A stretch of DNA of 13,463 bases, taken from contig JAEZHP010000130.1 in the NCBI GenBank assembly GCA_023416515.1, positions 1-13,463 of the forward strand, read 5' to 3'. Under the pieces are notes generated by a model. It was not told the DNA's origin. It saw only the letters and a program-made list of their open reading frames with translations, and searched no databases. Of this stretch, positions 5,686 through 11,856 are shown piece by piece. Numbering within the stretch: the stretch's first letter is position 1; the number at the start of each line of letters is the position of its first letter. Both the position numbers and the translations under genes were made by a program. The DNA is from Pseudomonadota bacterium. GTDB taxonomy: Bacteria; Pseudomonadota; Alphaproteobacteria; Sphingomonadales; Sphingomonadaceae.

Positions 5686-6215
5686 CGCTGCTGGCTGACC
5701 TCGATCGCTCCAAGGCTCTTGAGGTGATCGGTCATGAACTGGCAGTCGAGCAGCCGGAAGCCTCCGGCGATCAGCCGAGCGACGAGCCAGGCGAGCGCTA
5801 CCTTGGACGCGTCGGTGGCCCGGCTGAACATGCTCTCGCCGAAGAAAGCGGGGCCGAGGCGGACCCCATAGAGGCCGCCCACCAGCTCGCCGTCCAGCCA
5901 GGTTTCGATCGAGTGCGCCTGCCCGAGGGCGTGGAGGGTCGTGTAGCTCTGCTCGATCGCCGGGTTGATCCAGGTCTCGTCGCGCTCCGCGCAGGCTCGG
6001 ATGACCTGGGTGAAGGCGGTGTCGCGGGTGACCGTGAAATGGTCCGACCGGATCGTCTTCTTCAGCGATTTCGACAGGTGGAAGCCGTCGAGCGGGAGGA
6101 TCGCGCGCCGGCGCGGCTCGACCCAATAGACGTCCTTGGCCTCGCGGCCGTCGGACATCGGGAACACGCCGATCGCATAAGCGCGAAGCAACAGGTCGGG
6201 ATCGATCGCCGCCAT
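5487..6215 (-). CDS. aat: Leucyl/phenylalanyl-tRNA--protein transferase
   Basis: Aat transfers Leu or Phe from tRNA to the N-terminal Arg or Lys of proteins, marking them for ClpAP (N-end rule), in the cytosol. The 242-residue sequence has YAIGVFPMSD (13-22), W-x-EPRRRAILPLD at about 31-43, HSIETWLDGELVGGLYGV at about 101-118, FFGESMFSRATDASKVAL (124-141), LLDCQFMTDHLKSLGA (155-170). The catalytic core ends near residue 190; the remaining ~50 residues form a tail. Most of the last 65 codons are antisense to the end of the DUF2155 gene. The start is ATG with a weak ribosome site, 62 bases after the arsC-like stop, so it may belong to the aroQ-accB-accC-arsC transcript. Confidence 0.95.
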   Translation of the reverse strand: MAAIDPDLLLRAYAIGVFPMSDGREAKDVYWVEPRRRAILPLDGFHLSKSLKKTIRSDHFTVTRDTAFTQVIRACAERDETWINPAIEQSYTTLHALGQAHSIETWLDGELVGGLYGVRLGPAFFGESMFSRATDASKVALAWLVARLIAGGFRLLDCQFMTDHLKSLGAIEVSQQRYLEMLTAELEAAGSFDSAPVASVRRGGLAEADFGRLDRLLEESDGASGAAGAPGCVIAQLLTHTS

Positions 6216-6277
6216 GAAGGGCAGATTAGCGCGAGTCGGCTCGGGGTGGAATTACCTGGAGCGATCGAAGCGCGGAG

Positions 6278-6613
6278 TCAGAGGATTTCCTTCACCGTCT
6301 CCGCCGGGCGCGCGAGCCGGGCGCCCTTGTCGGTCTCGACCAGCGGCCGCTCGATGAGGATCGGGTCCTTCATCATCGCGTCGAGGATCTCGTCGTCGCT
6401 GGCGCCGGCGAGGTCGGCTGCGGCCTGCTCCTTGGAGCGAAGGCCCTGGCGCGGCGAGATTCCGGCACGCTCGTAAAGCCGCTTCAGCTCGTCGCGGCTC
6501 GGCGGCGTCTTGAGATATTCGATCACGGTGACGTCGGCGCCGGCTTCCTCGAGCATCGCAAGGGTGTTGCGCGAGGTGCCGCAGCGCGGATTGTGGTAGA
6601 TGGTCGCCTTCAC
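6278..6613 (-). CDS. arsC: Arsenate reductase-like protein (ArsC, glutaredoxin type)
   Basis: ArsC of this family reduces arsenate to arsenite using glutaredoxin. The 111-residue protein has the R773-type active-site loop HNPRCGTSRNTL with Cys11. It also has EYLKTPPSRDEL at 32-43, GISPRQGLRSKE at 51-62 and LIERPLVETDKGARLARP at 86-103, so Arg89 and Arg102 match the anion-binding arginines of the family. The start is GTG at 6613, supported by GGAGAGG (6618-6624) and homologues beginning at this point; a longer reading to 6655 adds an unrelated arginine-rich leader. The GTGA overlaps the accC stop, so translation is probably coupled. No arsR, arsB or acr3 is near, so it may be a housekeeping ArsC-like protein rather than an arsenic-resistance enzyme. 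Confidence 0.9.
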   Translation of the reverse strand: MKATIYHNPRCGTSRNTLAMLEEAGADVTVIEYLKTPPSRDELKRLYERAGISPRQGLRSKEQAAADLAGASDDEILDAMMKDPILIERPLVETDKGARLARPAETVKEIL

Positions 6614-7971
6614 TGCGCCTCTCCGGGCTCCCGCGCCAGCCACTCCTCCAGCCACTTGATCGTATATTCGCCCGAGCGGAATTCGGGATCTTCGATCACC
6701 GCCTGATGGAGCGGGATGGTGGTCTTGATTCCGTCGATGACGAACTCCTCCAGAGCGCGGCGGAGGCGGCGCATCGCGCCGTCGCGGGTGGTCCCGTAGA
6801 CGATGAGCTTGGCGACCATCGAGTCGTAATAAGGCGGCACCCGGTAGCCCGAGTAGAGGCCGCTATCGACGCGGACGTTCATCCCGCCCGGCGCGTGGAA
6901 ATTCTTCACCAGGCCTGGGGAGGGGGCGAAGGTCGCCGGGTCCTCGGCGTTGATTCGAACCTCGATGGCGTGGCCGCGCAGATGGACGTCCTGCTGGCGA
7001 AGGGTGAGGCCCTTGCCCTCGGCGACCCGGATCTGCTCGCGCACGAGGTCGAGGCCGGTGATCATCTCGGTGACCGGATGCTCGACCTGGAGGCGGGTGT
7101 TCATCTCGATGAAGTAGAAACGGCCGTCTTCGTAGAGAAACTCGATGGTGCCGGCGCCGCGATAGCCCATCTCGGCCATCGCCTTGGCGACGATCCCGCC
7201 CATCTCCTCGCGCTGCTCGGCGGAGATGACCGGGGAGGGGGCTTCCTCGAGAACCTTCTGGTGGCGGCGCTGGAGCGAGCAGTCGCGCTCGCCCAAATGG
7301 ATGGCATTGCCCTCGCCGTCGCCGAACACCTGGAATTCGATGTGGCGCGGATTGCCGAGATATTTCTCCATGTAGACGGTGGAGTCGCCGAACGCGGCCT
7401 TCGCTTCGCTTCCGGCCTGGCTCATCAGGGTCTCGAGCTGGTCCTCGCTCGCGCACACCTTCATTCCGCGGCCGCCGCCGCCCGAGGCCGCCTTGATGAT
7501 GACCGGGTAGCCGATCTCGCGCGCGAGGCGCTTGGCCTCGGCGACGTCCTCGATCGCTCCGTCGGAGCCCGGGACGAGCGGAAGGCCGAGCGCTCCGGCG
7601 GTGCGCTTGGCCTCGACCTTGTCGCCCATGGTGCGGATATGCTCGGGCTTCGGGCCGATCCAGATGAGATTGTGGGCCTCGACGATCTCGGCGAACTGGG
7701 CGTTCTCGGAGAGGAAGCCGTAGCCGGGGTGGATCGCGTCGGCGTGGGCGATCTCGGCGGCCGAGATGATGTTGGGGATGTTGAGATAGGATTCGGTGGC
7801 CGAGGGCGGGCCGATGCACACGGCCTCGTCGGCGAGACGGACGTGCATCGCGTCGGCGTCGGCGGTCGAGTGGACCGCGACGGTGCGGATGCCCATCTCG
7901 CGGCAGGCGCGGTGGATTCGAAGCGCGATCTCGCCGCGGTTGGCGATCAGGACCTTCTGAATATCGGGCAT
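6610..7971 (-). CDS. accC: Acetyl-CoA carboxylase, biotin carboxylase subunit
   Basis: AccC carboxylates the biotin on AccB with bicarbonate and ATP, the first half of malonyl-CoA formation. Its 453 residues match the usual length. The biotin-carboxylase N-terminal domain starts KVLIANRGEIALRIHRAC; HADAIHPGYGFLSEN at 76-90; ATP-grasp glycine loop KAASGGGGRGMK at 160-171; EKYLGNPRHIEFQV at 202-215; the catalytic stretch EMNTRLQVEHPVTE at 289-302; C-terminal domain with HAIEVRINAEDP at 334-345. It begins 1 base after the accB stop and ends in a 4-base overlap with the arsC-like gene, so the three are surely one transcript. No anomaly seen. Confidence 0.98.
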   Translation of the reverse strand: MPDIQKVLIANRGEIALRIHRACREMGIRTVAVHSTADADAMHVRLADEAVCIGPPSATESYLNIPNIISAAEIAHADAIHPGYGFLSENAQFAEIVEAHNLIWIGPKPEHIRTMGDKVEAKRTAGALGLPLVPGSDGAIEDVAEAKRLAREIGYPVIIKAASGGGGRGMKVCASEDQLETLMSQAGSEAKAAFGDSTVYMEKYLGNPRHIEFQVFGDGEGNAIHLGERDCSLQRRHQKVLEEAPSPVISAEQREEMGGIVAKAMAEMGYRGAGTIEFLYEDGRFYFIEMNTRLQVEHPVTEMITGLDLVREQIRVAEGKGLTLRQQDVHLRGHAIEVRINAEDPATFAPSPGLVKNFHAPGGMNVRVDSGLYSGYRVPPYYDSMVAKLIVYGTTRDGAMRRLRRALEEFVIDGIKTTIPLHQAVIEDPEFRSGEYTIKWLEEWLAREPGEAQ

Positions 7972-7972
7972 C

Positions 7973-8470
7973 TTACTCGATCACGACCAGCGGCTGACCG
8001 AACTCGACCGGCTCGGCGTTCTGGACGCAGATTCGGGTGACCTTTCCGGCGCGCGGCGCCTGGATCTGGTTCATCACCTTCATCGCCTCGATGATCAGAA
8101 GGGTCTGGCCTTCCGATACCGAGTCGCCGACGGAGACGAACGGCTTCGAGCCGGGCTCGGCGGAGAGATAGACCGTGCCGACCATCGGCGAGGGCACGGA
8201 GCCCGGGTGCGGACCCGACTCGGCGGCCGGCGTCGGGGCAGCGGCAGCGGCCGGAGCGGCGGCGGGGACCGGGGCGTGAGCCGCAGGCGCGGCGTGCATG
8301 ACCGGAGCGGCGGTGATGGTGCGCTTCACGGAAATCTTGCGGTCGCCGTCCTCAACCTCGATCTCGGTAAGATCGTTGGCGTTGAGCATCTCGGCGAGCT
8401 GGCGGACCAGGTCGGTATCGACCCTCATGGCCCCGTTGGAACCCGCGTTGGATTCGGTGTCGTCGTTCAT
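7973..8470 (-). CDS. accB: Biotin carboxyl carrier protein of acetyl-CoA carboxylase
   Basis: AccB carries biotin between biotin carboxylase and carboxyltransferase. The 165-residue protein has the expected parts: an N-terminal helical region with VRQLAEMLNANDLTEIEVEDGDR at about 22-44, a flexible Ala/Pro linker at about 54-85, and a biotinyl domain from about 90 to 165 with EAMKVMNQI, biotin attached to Lys131. The start is ATG with AGGGGA upstream; the AGGGG could pair with CCCC five bases before it, a weak 4-bp hairpin. It lies 27 bases after aroQ and 1 base before accC. AccA and AccD are not in the window, as is usual. Confidence 0.98.
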   Translation of the reverse strand: MNDDTESNAGSNGAMRVDTDLVRQLAEMLNANDLTEIEVEDGDRKISVKRTITAAPVMHAAPAAHAPVPAAAPAAAAAPTPAAESGPHPGSVPSPMVGTVYLSAEPGSKPFVSVGDSVSEGQTLLIIEAMKVMNQIQAPRAGKVTRICVQNAEPVEFGQPLVVIE

Positions 8471-8497
8471 AGTCTATCCCCTGTTCGGGGCTCCCTG

Positions 8498-8938
8498 TCA
8501 GAGACGTGCGGCCGCGTCCAGCGCGAGCTCATAGCCCAGCGCCCCGAAGCCGCAGATGCTTCCCGTCGCCGCTCGAGCCACCAGGCTGGTGTGCCGGAAC
8601 GGCTCGCGCGACTGCGGATTGGAGAGGTGAACCTCGATCACCGGCACCGATACGGACTTGATCGCATCGTGCAAGGCGACCGAAGTGTGGGTGAAGCCGC
8701 CGGCGTTGAGGATCACCGCCTTGACGCCCTCGGCCTGGGCCTCGTGAAGCCAGTCGATGAGGTGGCCCTCATGGTTGGACTGGCGAACCTCGACGGCGAG
8801 GCCGAGCTCCCGCGCACGGTCCTCCAGCCGCCCGGCGATGTCGTCGAGCGTGTCGGATCCGTAGATTTCCGGCTCGCGAAGTCCCAGCAGGTTGAGATTG
8901 GGACCGTTGAGCACATAGATGGTAGGGCGGCTCGCCAT
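8498..8938 (-). CDS. aroQ: 3-dehydroquinate dehydratase, type II
   Basis: AroQ dehydrates 3-dehydroquinate to 3-dehydroshikimate in the shikimate pathway, as a cytosolic dodecamer. The 146 residues are normal length and hold all family signatures: LNGPNLNLLGLREPEIYG at 10-27 with catalytic Tyr26, SNHEGHLIDWLHEA at 54-67, NAGGFTHTSVALHDAI at 78-93, and EVHLSNPQSREPFRHTS at 102-118 with His104. It is the first gene of aroQ-accB-accC, a grouping widespread in bacteria. The start is ATG, 47 bases from the divergent thiS start, so both promoters must be compact. I found no convincing -35/-10 pair here. Confidence 0.98.
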   Translation of the reverse strand: MASRPTIYVLNGPNLNLLGLREPEIYGSDTLDDIAGRLEDRARELGLAVEVRQSNHEGHLIDWLHEAQAEGVKAVILNAGGFTHTSVALHDAIKSVSVPVIEVHLSNPQSREPFRHTSLVARAATGSICGFGALGYELALDAAARL

Positions 8939-8985
8939 TGGCGGCGCCCTATATGACTAACTTATTGCAGTGGAAAGCCTTGGAC

Positions 8986-9204
8986 ATGACGACTGACGGC
9001 ACGCTCTCGATCACGGTCAACGGCCAGCACCGGCGCGTGGCGGACGGGATCACCATCGCCGAGCTCGCCGCCGAGCTTGGGCTGGTACCTGAAAAAGTCG
9101 CCGTCGAGCGCAACCTGGAGATCGTGCCGCGCTCGACCCTGGCCGAGGTCAAGGTCGCGGACGGCGACGATTTCGAAATCGTCACTTTCGTCGGCGGCGG
9201 CTGA
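8986..9204 (+). CDS. thiS: Sulfur carrier protein ThiS
   Basis: ThiS is a ubiquitin-like carrier whose C-terminal Gly-Gly is thiocarboxylated and gives sulfur to ThiG for the thiamine thiazole. The 72-residue protein has the beta-grasp pattern SITVNGQHRRV (8-18), TIAELAAELGL (23-33), VAVERNLEIVPRS (38-50), and ends in FEIVTFVGGG, the required diglycine terminus. The start ATG 8986 is chosen for length and for GGAAAG upstream; an extended reading into the intergenic region is unlikely. No TPP riboswitch consensus (CTGAGA type) fits in the 47-base spacer. thiG is not adjacent: a gene on the other strand lies between. Confidence 0.94.
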   Translation: MTTDGTLSITVNGQHRRVADGITIAELAAELGLVPEKVAVERNLEIVPRSTLAEVKVADGDDFEIVTFVGGG

Positions 9205-9210
9205 GGCGAC

Positions 9211-9673
9211 TCAGGTCCTGGGCAGCGGCGTTCCGGGCGGGACGGGCATTGCGGCGCCATAGCTCCGGGCGATCCGCTCGACCTCGTCGAAGGTGGATTC
9301 AATGGCGGTCTGGGCCCGCTCCAGGTCGGCGAGGGCCGCCGCCTGCCGGCTCGGCTTCGCGTCCGCCAGCTCTTCCAGGCGCTCGGCGGCGTCGGCCATT
9401 GCAGCCCAAGCGCCGACATGCGCCTGATAGGCCGTCCAGAAATCCTGGGGCGCGCGGCCGCGCGGAATGGCCCGGATCGCATCGGCGACCTCGCGCGGTG
9501 TGAGCTGGCTGGTGTCGACATTGTCGGCGGCGAGGATCCGCTCGATCTCCATGCGGGTGACCGCATTGCCGCGCACGATGACCTGGTCCCCGGGGGGCTG
9601 GCGTGGGTTGCGCCCCGACTGGCGCGGCAAGCAGCGCGATCAGCACGACTCCGGCGAGCTTCAGGTTTCGCAT
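9211..9673 (-). pseudogene. Small secreted protein of unknown function, one-base frameshift
   Basis: Two overlapping minus-strand frames make one gene. From ATG 9673 comes a clear signal peptide, MRNLKLAGVVLIALLAAPVGAQ, with a likely cut between Ala21 and Gln22. The frame that follows it soon loses sense, while the adjacent frame continues as an alanine-rich helical domain ending at 9211. The frames meet at a run of six C then four G (minus strand; six G at 9592-9597 on plus). Removing one base restores an uninterrupted 153-residue protein reading QPTPAPPGDQVIVRGNAV at the join. The mature part has LTPREVADAIRAIPRG and helical segments rich in Ala, Glu and Arg up to IARSYGAAMPVPPGTPLP. I do not recognise a family. 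It may be a true mutation, a phase-variable tract or a sequencing error. It lies between thiS and thiG in antisense, 6 bases from the thiS stop. Confidence 0.7.
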
Positions 9674-9764
9674 CGGCACCTCCCTGGGCCACGATTATGC
9701 GCGCATGCCCCGCGCGTGCCAACGCCCCTCGACTTGGCTTGGGGCGAGGGCCTAGGGAGGCCGG

Positions 9765-10559
9765 ATGAACGCAATCACCGATATCGGCGCCGGCGACACC
9801 TGGACTGTCGCTGGGCGCAGCTTCACCTCCCGGCTGATCGTCGGAACCGGCAAGTACAAGTCGTTCGAGCAGAATGCCGCCGCTGTCGAAGCGTCCGGGG
9901 CCGAGATCGTCACCGTCGCTGTTCGGCGGGTGAACGTGTCCGATCCGAACCAGCCTCTGCTGACCGATTTCATCGATCCAAAGCGCTTCACCTATCTGCC
10001 CAACACCGCGGGGTGCTTCACAGCCGAGGACGCGATCCGCACCTTGCGGCTTGCGCGCGAGGCCGGCGGCTGGGAGCTGGTCAAGCTCGAGGTGCTGGGC
10101 GAGGCGAAGACCCTCTATCCGGACATGCGCGAGACCCTGAAGGCCACCGAGGTGCTGGTCGCCGAGGGCTTCAAGCCGATGGTGTATTGCGTCGACGATC
10201 CCATCGCCGCGAAGCAGCTCGAGGAAGCCGGCGCGGTGGCGATCATGCCGCTGGGCGCTCCGATCGGATCGGGTCTCGGGATCCAGAACCGGGTGACCAT
10301 CCGCCTGATCGTCGAGGGCGCGAAGGTGCCGGTGCTGGTCGACGCCGGCGTCGGCACCGCCTCGGACGCGGCGGTTGCGATGGAGCTGGGCTGCGACGGA
10401 GTTCTCATGAACACCGCCATCGCCGAGGCCAAGGACCCGATCATGATGGCTCGGGCGATGAAGGCGGCGGTCGAAAGCGGGCGTCTCGCCTACCGGGCGG
10501 GCCGAATGGGCCAGCGCCGCTACGCTGATCCGTCCAGCCCGCTGGCCGGATTGATCTGA
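9765..10559 (+). CDS. thiG: Thiazole synthase ThiG
   Basis: ThiG forms the thiazole phosphate of thiamine from 1-deoxy-xylulose 5-phosphate, dehydroglycine and ThiS thiocarboxylate, on a TIM barrel. The 264-residue protein has family stretches: SRLIVGTGKYKSF (22-34), EIVTVAVRRVN at about 47-57, LPNTAGCFTAEDA (78-90), LVKLEVLGE at 105-113 with Schiff-base Lys107, MPLGAPIGSGLGIQN at about 161-175, LVDAGVGTASDAA, and GCDGVLMNTAIAEA. The ATG has a strong AGGGAGG site 5 bases upstream. It is separated from thiS by the antisense secreted-protein gene, so it needs its own promoter in 9674-9764. The last 40 bases overlap the convergent methyltransferase gene. Confidence 0.97.
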   Translation: MNAITDIGAGDTWTVAGRSFTSRLIVGTGKYKSFEQNAAAVEASGAEIVTVAVRRVNVSDPNQPLLTDFIDPKRFTYLPNTAGCFTAEDAIRTLRLAREAGGWELVKLEVLGEAKTLYPDMRETLKATEVLVAEGFKPMVYCVDDPIAAKQLEEAGAVAIMPLGAPIGSGLGIQNRVTIRLIVEGAKVPVLVDAGVGTASDAAVAMELGCDGVLMNTAIAEAKDPIMMARAMKAAVESGRLAYRAGRMGQRRYADPSSPLAGLI

Positions 10560-11149
10560 CGCGCCAGCCAGACTGTAGGGCCTTCAGCGATCGGTTCGCC
10601 CTCGGTGTAGCTCAGTATCTCGAAGCCGTTCGAGGCGAGCAGGAAGCGATATTCCTCGGGCGCGAGGCTGCAGTGGTATAGGGGCTCGCCCTGCCATTCC
10701 CCCACTCGTTCGCCCGCCTCCGATCCGCTCGTGAACATGAGCAGCGCGCCCGGGGCGGCGTGGGCGGCGAAGATGGGGAACATCGCGCGCTGGTCTTCGG
10801 CTTTGAGATGGAAGGTGCTCCACCAGGCGAGAAGAGCGTCGAAACGAAGCCCGAGCGAGAGTCGGCGCATGTCGGCGACATGCCAGTCGTGATCCGGGAA
10901 TCGCGCGCGGCAAAGGGCGATCAGTTGCTTCGATGAATCGACACCGGTGATCCTGAAGCCTTGGTCGATCAATCGCCCGGCGACCGGCTCGCCGGCGCCG
11001 CAGCCGATGTCCAGCACTGATGCGCCGGGCTTCAACGCGGCGGCGAAAGCGTCGAAATGCGGAATCTCGGGCGGGGAAAAGCCGGGGCTTCGCGCCTTGT
11101 CCCACGCTGAAGCGGTGTCGTCATAGAGGTCGATGATCCTCTCGTGCAC
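10520..11149 (-). CDS. Class I SAM-dependent methyltransferase
   Basis: A Rossmann-fold methyltransferase of 209 residues with unknown substrate. Motif I is VLDIGCGAGEPV at 45-56, the acidic ribose-binding residue is in GVDSS at 69-73, Asp93 follows in HVADMRRL, and the motif IV region is FDALLAWWSTFHL at 103-115, then PGALLMFTSG. The N-terminus (RIIDLYDDTASAWDKAR) is common in small ubiE-like methyltransferases. The start is GTG, 50 bases from the divergent pcm start; its C-terminal codons overlap thiG by 40 bases. There is no clear operon partner, so a small-molecule substrate is only a guess. Confidence 0.85.
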   Translation of the reverse strand: MHERIIDLYDDTASAWDKARSPGFSPPEIPHFDAFAAALKPGASVLDIGCGAGEPVAGRLIDQGFRITGVDSSKQLIALCRARFPDHDWHVADMRRLSLGLRFDALLAWWSTFHLKAEDQRAMFPIFAAHAAPGALLMFTSGSEAGERVGEWQGEPLYHCSLAPEEYRFLLASNGFEILSYTEGEPIAEGPTVWLARQINPASGLDGSA

Positions 11150-11154
11150 CGTCC

Positions 11155-11179
11155 GGAACCCTCTGTCTGCTCGCTCGCT
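11155..11179 (+). promoter_or_regulatory. Imperfect EcfG-like promoter before pcm
   Basis: GGAAC (11155-11159), 16 bases, then CGCT (11176-11179) differs by one base from the GGAAC-N16-CGTT pattern of the general stress sigma factor EcfG. Transcription would start about 15 bases before the pcm start codon. The mismatch is in the -10 core, so the call is weak. Confidence 0.25.
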
Positions 11180-11188
11180 TGTGGTTGC

Positions 11189-11193
11189 GGAGG
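11189..11193 (+). promoter_or_regulatory. Ribosome binding site deciding the TTG start of pcm
   Basis: GGAGG lies 6 bases upstream of the in-frame TTG at 11200. The earlier TTG codons at 11179 and 11185 have no such site, and the first in-frame ATG (11230) would remove conserved N-terminal residues. Confidence 0.6.
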
Positions 11194-11199
11194 CGAGGT

Positions 11200-11856
11200 T
11201 TGCCCGATTTTACAAAAGCGCGCGAGCGGATGGTGGCGGAGCAGATCGCCGGCCGCGGGCTTGTCGACGAAAGACTGCTCGGCGCCTTCCGCGAGGTGCC
11301 GAGGGAGCTGTTCGTCGCTCCGGACCTTGCTGGCGAGGCTTATGAGGATCGGCCGCTCGCGATCGAGGCGGGGCAGACCATTTCGCAGCCTTACATCGTC
11401 GCATTCATGATCGCGTCGGCCGGGGTGCGCCCCGGCCAGCGCGTGCTCGAGGTCGGCGCCGGGTCAGGCTATGCCGCCGCCGTCATCGGCCGGATCGCGG
11501 AGGAGGTGGTCGCGGTCGAGCGCCATGGCGAGCTGGCGCGGATCGCCGACGAGCGGATGGAGCGGCTCGGCTATCGAAACGTCCGCATAGTCGAGGGCGA
11601 CGGCACGCTCGGCTTTGCCCAGGCGGCGCCCTATGACTCGATCCTCGTCGCCGCGGCCGGGCGGCAAGTTCCGGACGCGTTGCTCGACCAGCTCGCGGAC
11701 GGCGGCGTGCTGGTCATGCCGCTCGGCGCGCCCAGCGGCGCTCAGCGTCTCTTCCGGGTGCGCAGGCGCGGCGGCGGGTTCGATCGCGAGGAGCTGGACT
11801 CGGTCCGCTTCGTTCCGCTGATCGGCGAGCAGGGTTGGCCGGAGGAGCAGACATGA
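11200..11856 (+). CDS. pcm: Protein-L-isoaspartate O-methyltransferase
   Basis: Pcm methylates isoaspartyl residues in aged proteins so they can revert to aspartate, a repair function useful in stationary phase. With the TTG start the product has 218 residues. Visible features are the N-terminal RERMVAEQIAGRGLVDERLL (9-28), VPRELFV (33-39), the family-specific TISQPYIVAFM at 60-70, motif I LEVGAGSGYAAA (83-94), VVAVER (103-108), and the post-motif PYDSILVAAAGRQVP (144-158). ATGA at its end overlaps the start of the erythromycin-esterase-family gene, so the two are translationally coupled. A near-EcfG promoter lies upstream, which would suit a stress-repair enzyme but is not a full match. Confidence 0.93.
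   Translation: MPDFTKARERMVAEQIAGRGLVDERLLGAFREVPRELFVAPDLAGEAYEDRPLAIEAGQTISQPYIVAFMIASAGVRPGQRVLEVGAGSGYAAAVIGRIAEEVVAVERHGELARIADERMERLGYRNVRIVEGDGTLGFAQAAPYDSILVAAAGRQVPDALLDQLADGGVLVMPLGAPSGAQRLFRVRRRGGGFDREELDSVRFVPLIGEQGWPEEQT

Noticed and set aside
5496..6476. A 326-codon open frame on the plus strand
   Set aside because: It is antisense to aat and part of the arsC-like gene, both clearly recognisable. Only the DUF2155 tail is accepted as coding on this strand, up to 5685.
6614..6655. A longer N-terminus for the arsC-like protein
   Set aside because: The extra residues are Ala/Gly/Arg-rich, lie inside accC and precede a good ribosome site followed by GTG, where the family normally starts.
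6706..8040. A 444-codon open frame on the plus strand
   Set aside because: It lies opposite accC, whose identity is certain. The translated frame is repetitive Asp/Gly/Val/Leu and shows no domain.
8478..8490. A hairpin masking the accB ribosome site
   Set aside because: The stem is only four base pairs (CCCC/GGGG) with a 5-base loop, too weak and too likely by chance in this base composition to list as a regulator.
8939..8985. A TPP riboswitch before thiS
   Set aside because: Only 47 bases are available and no CTGAGA or ACCTGA core is visible; nor is one seen in the 91 bases before thiG.
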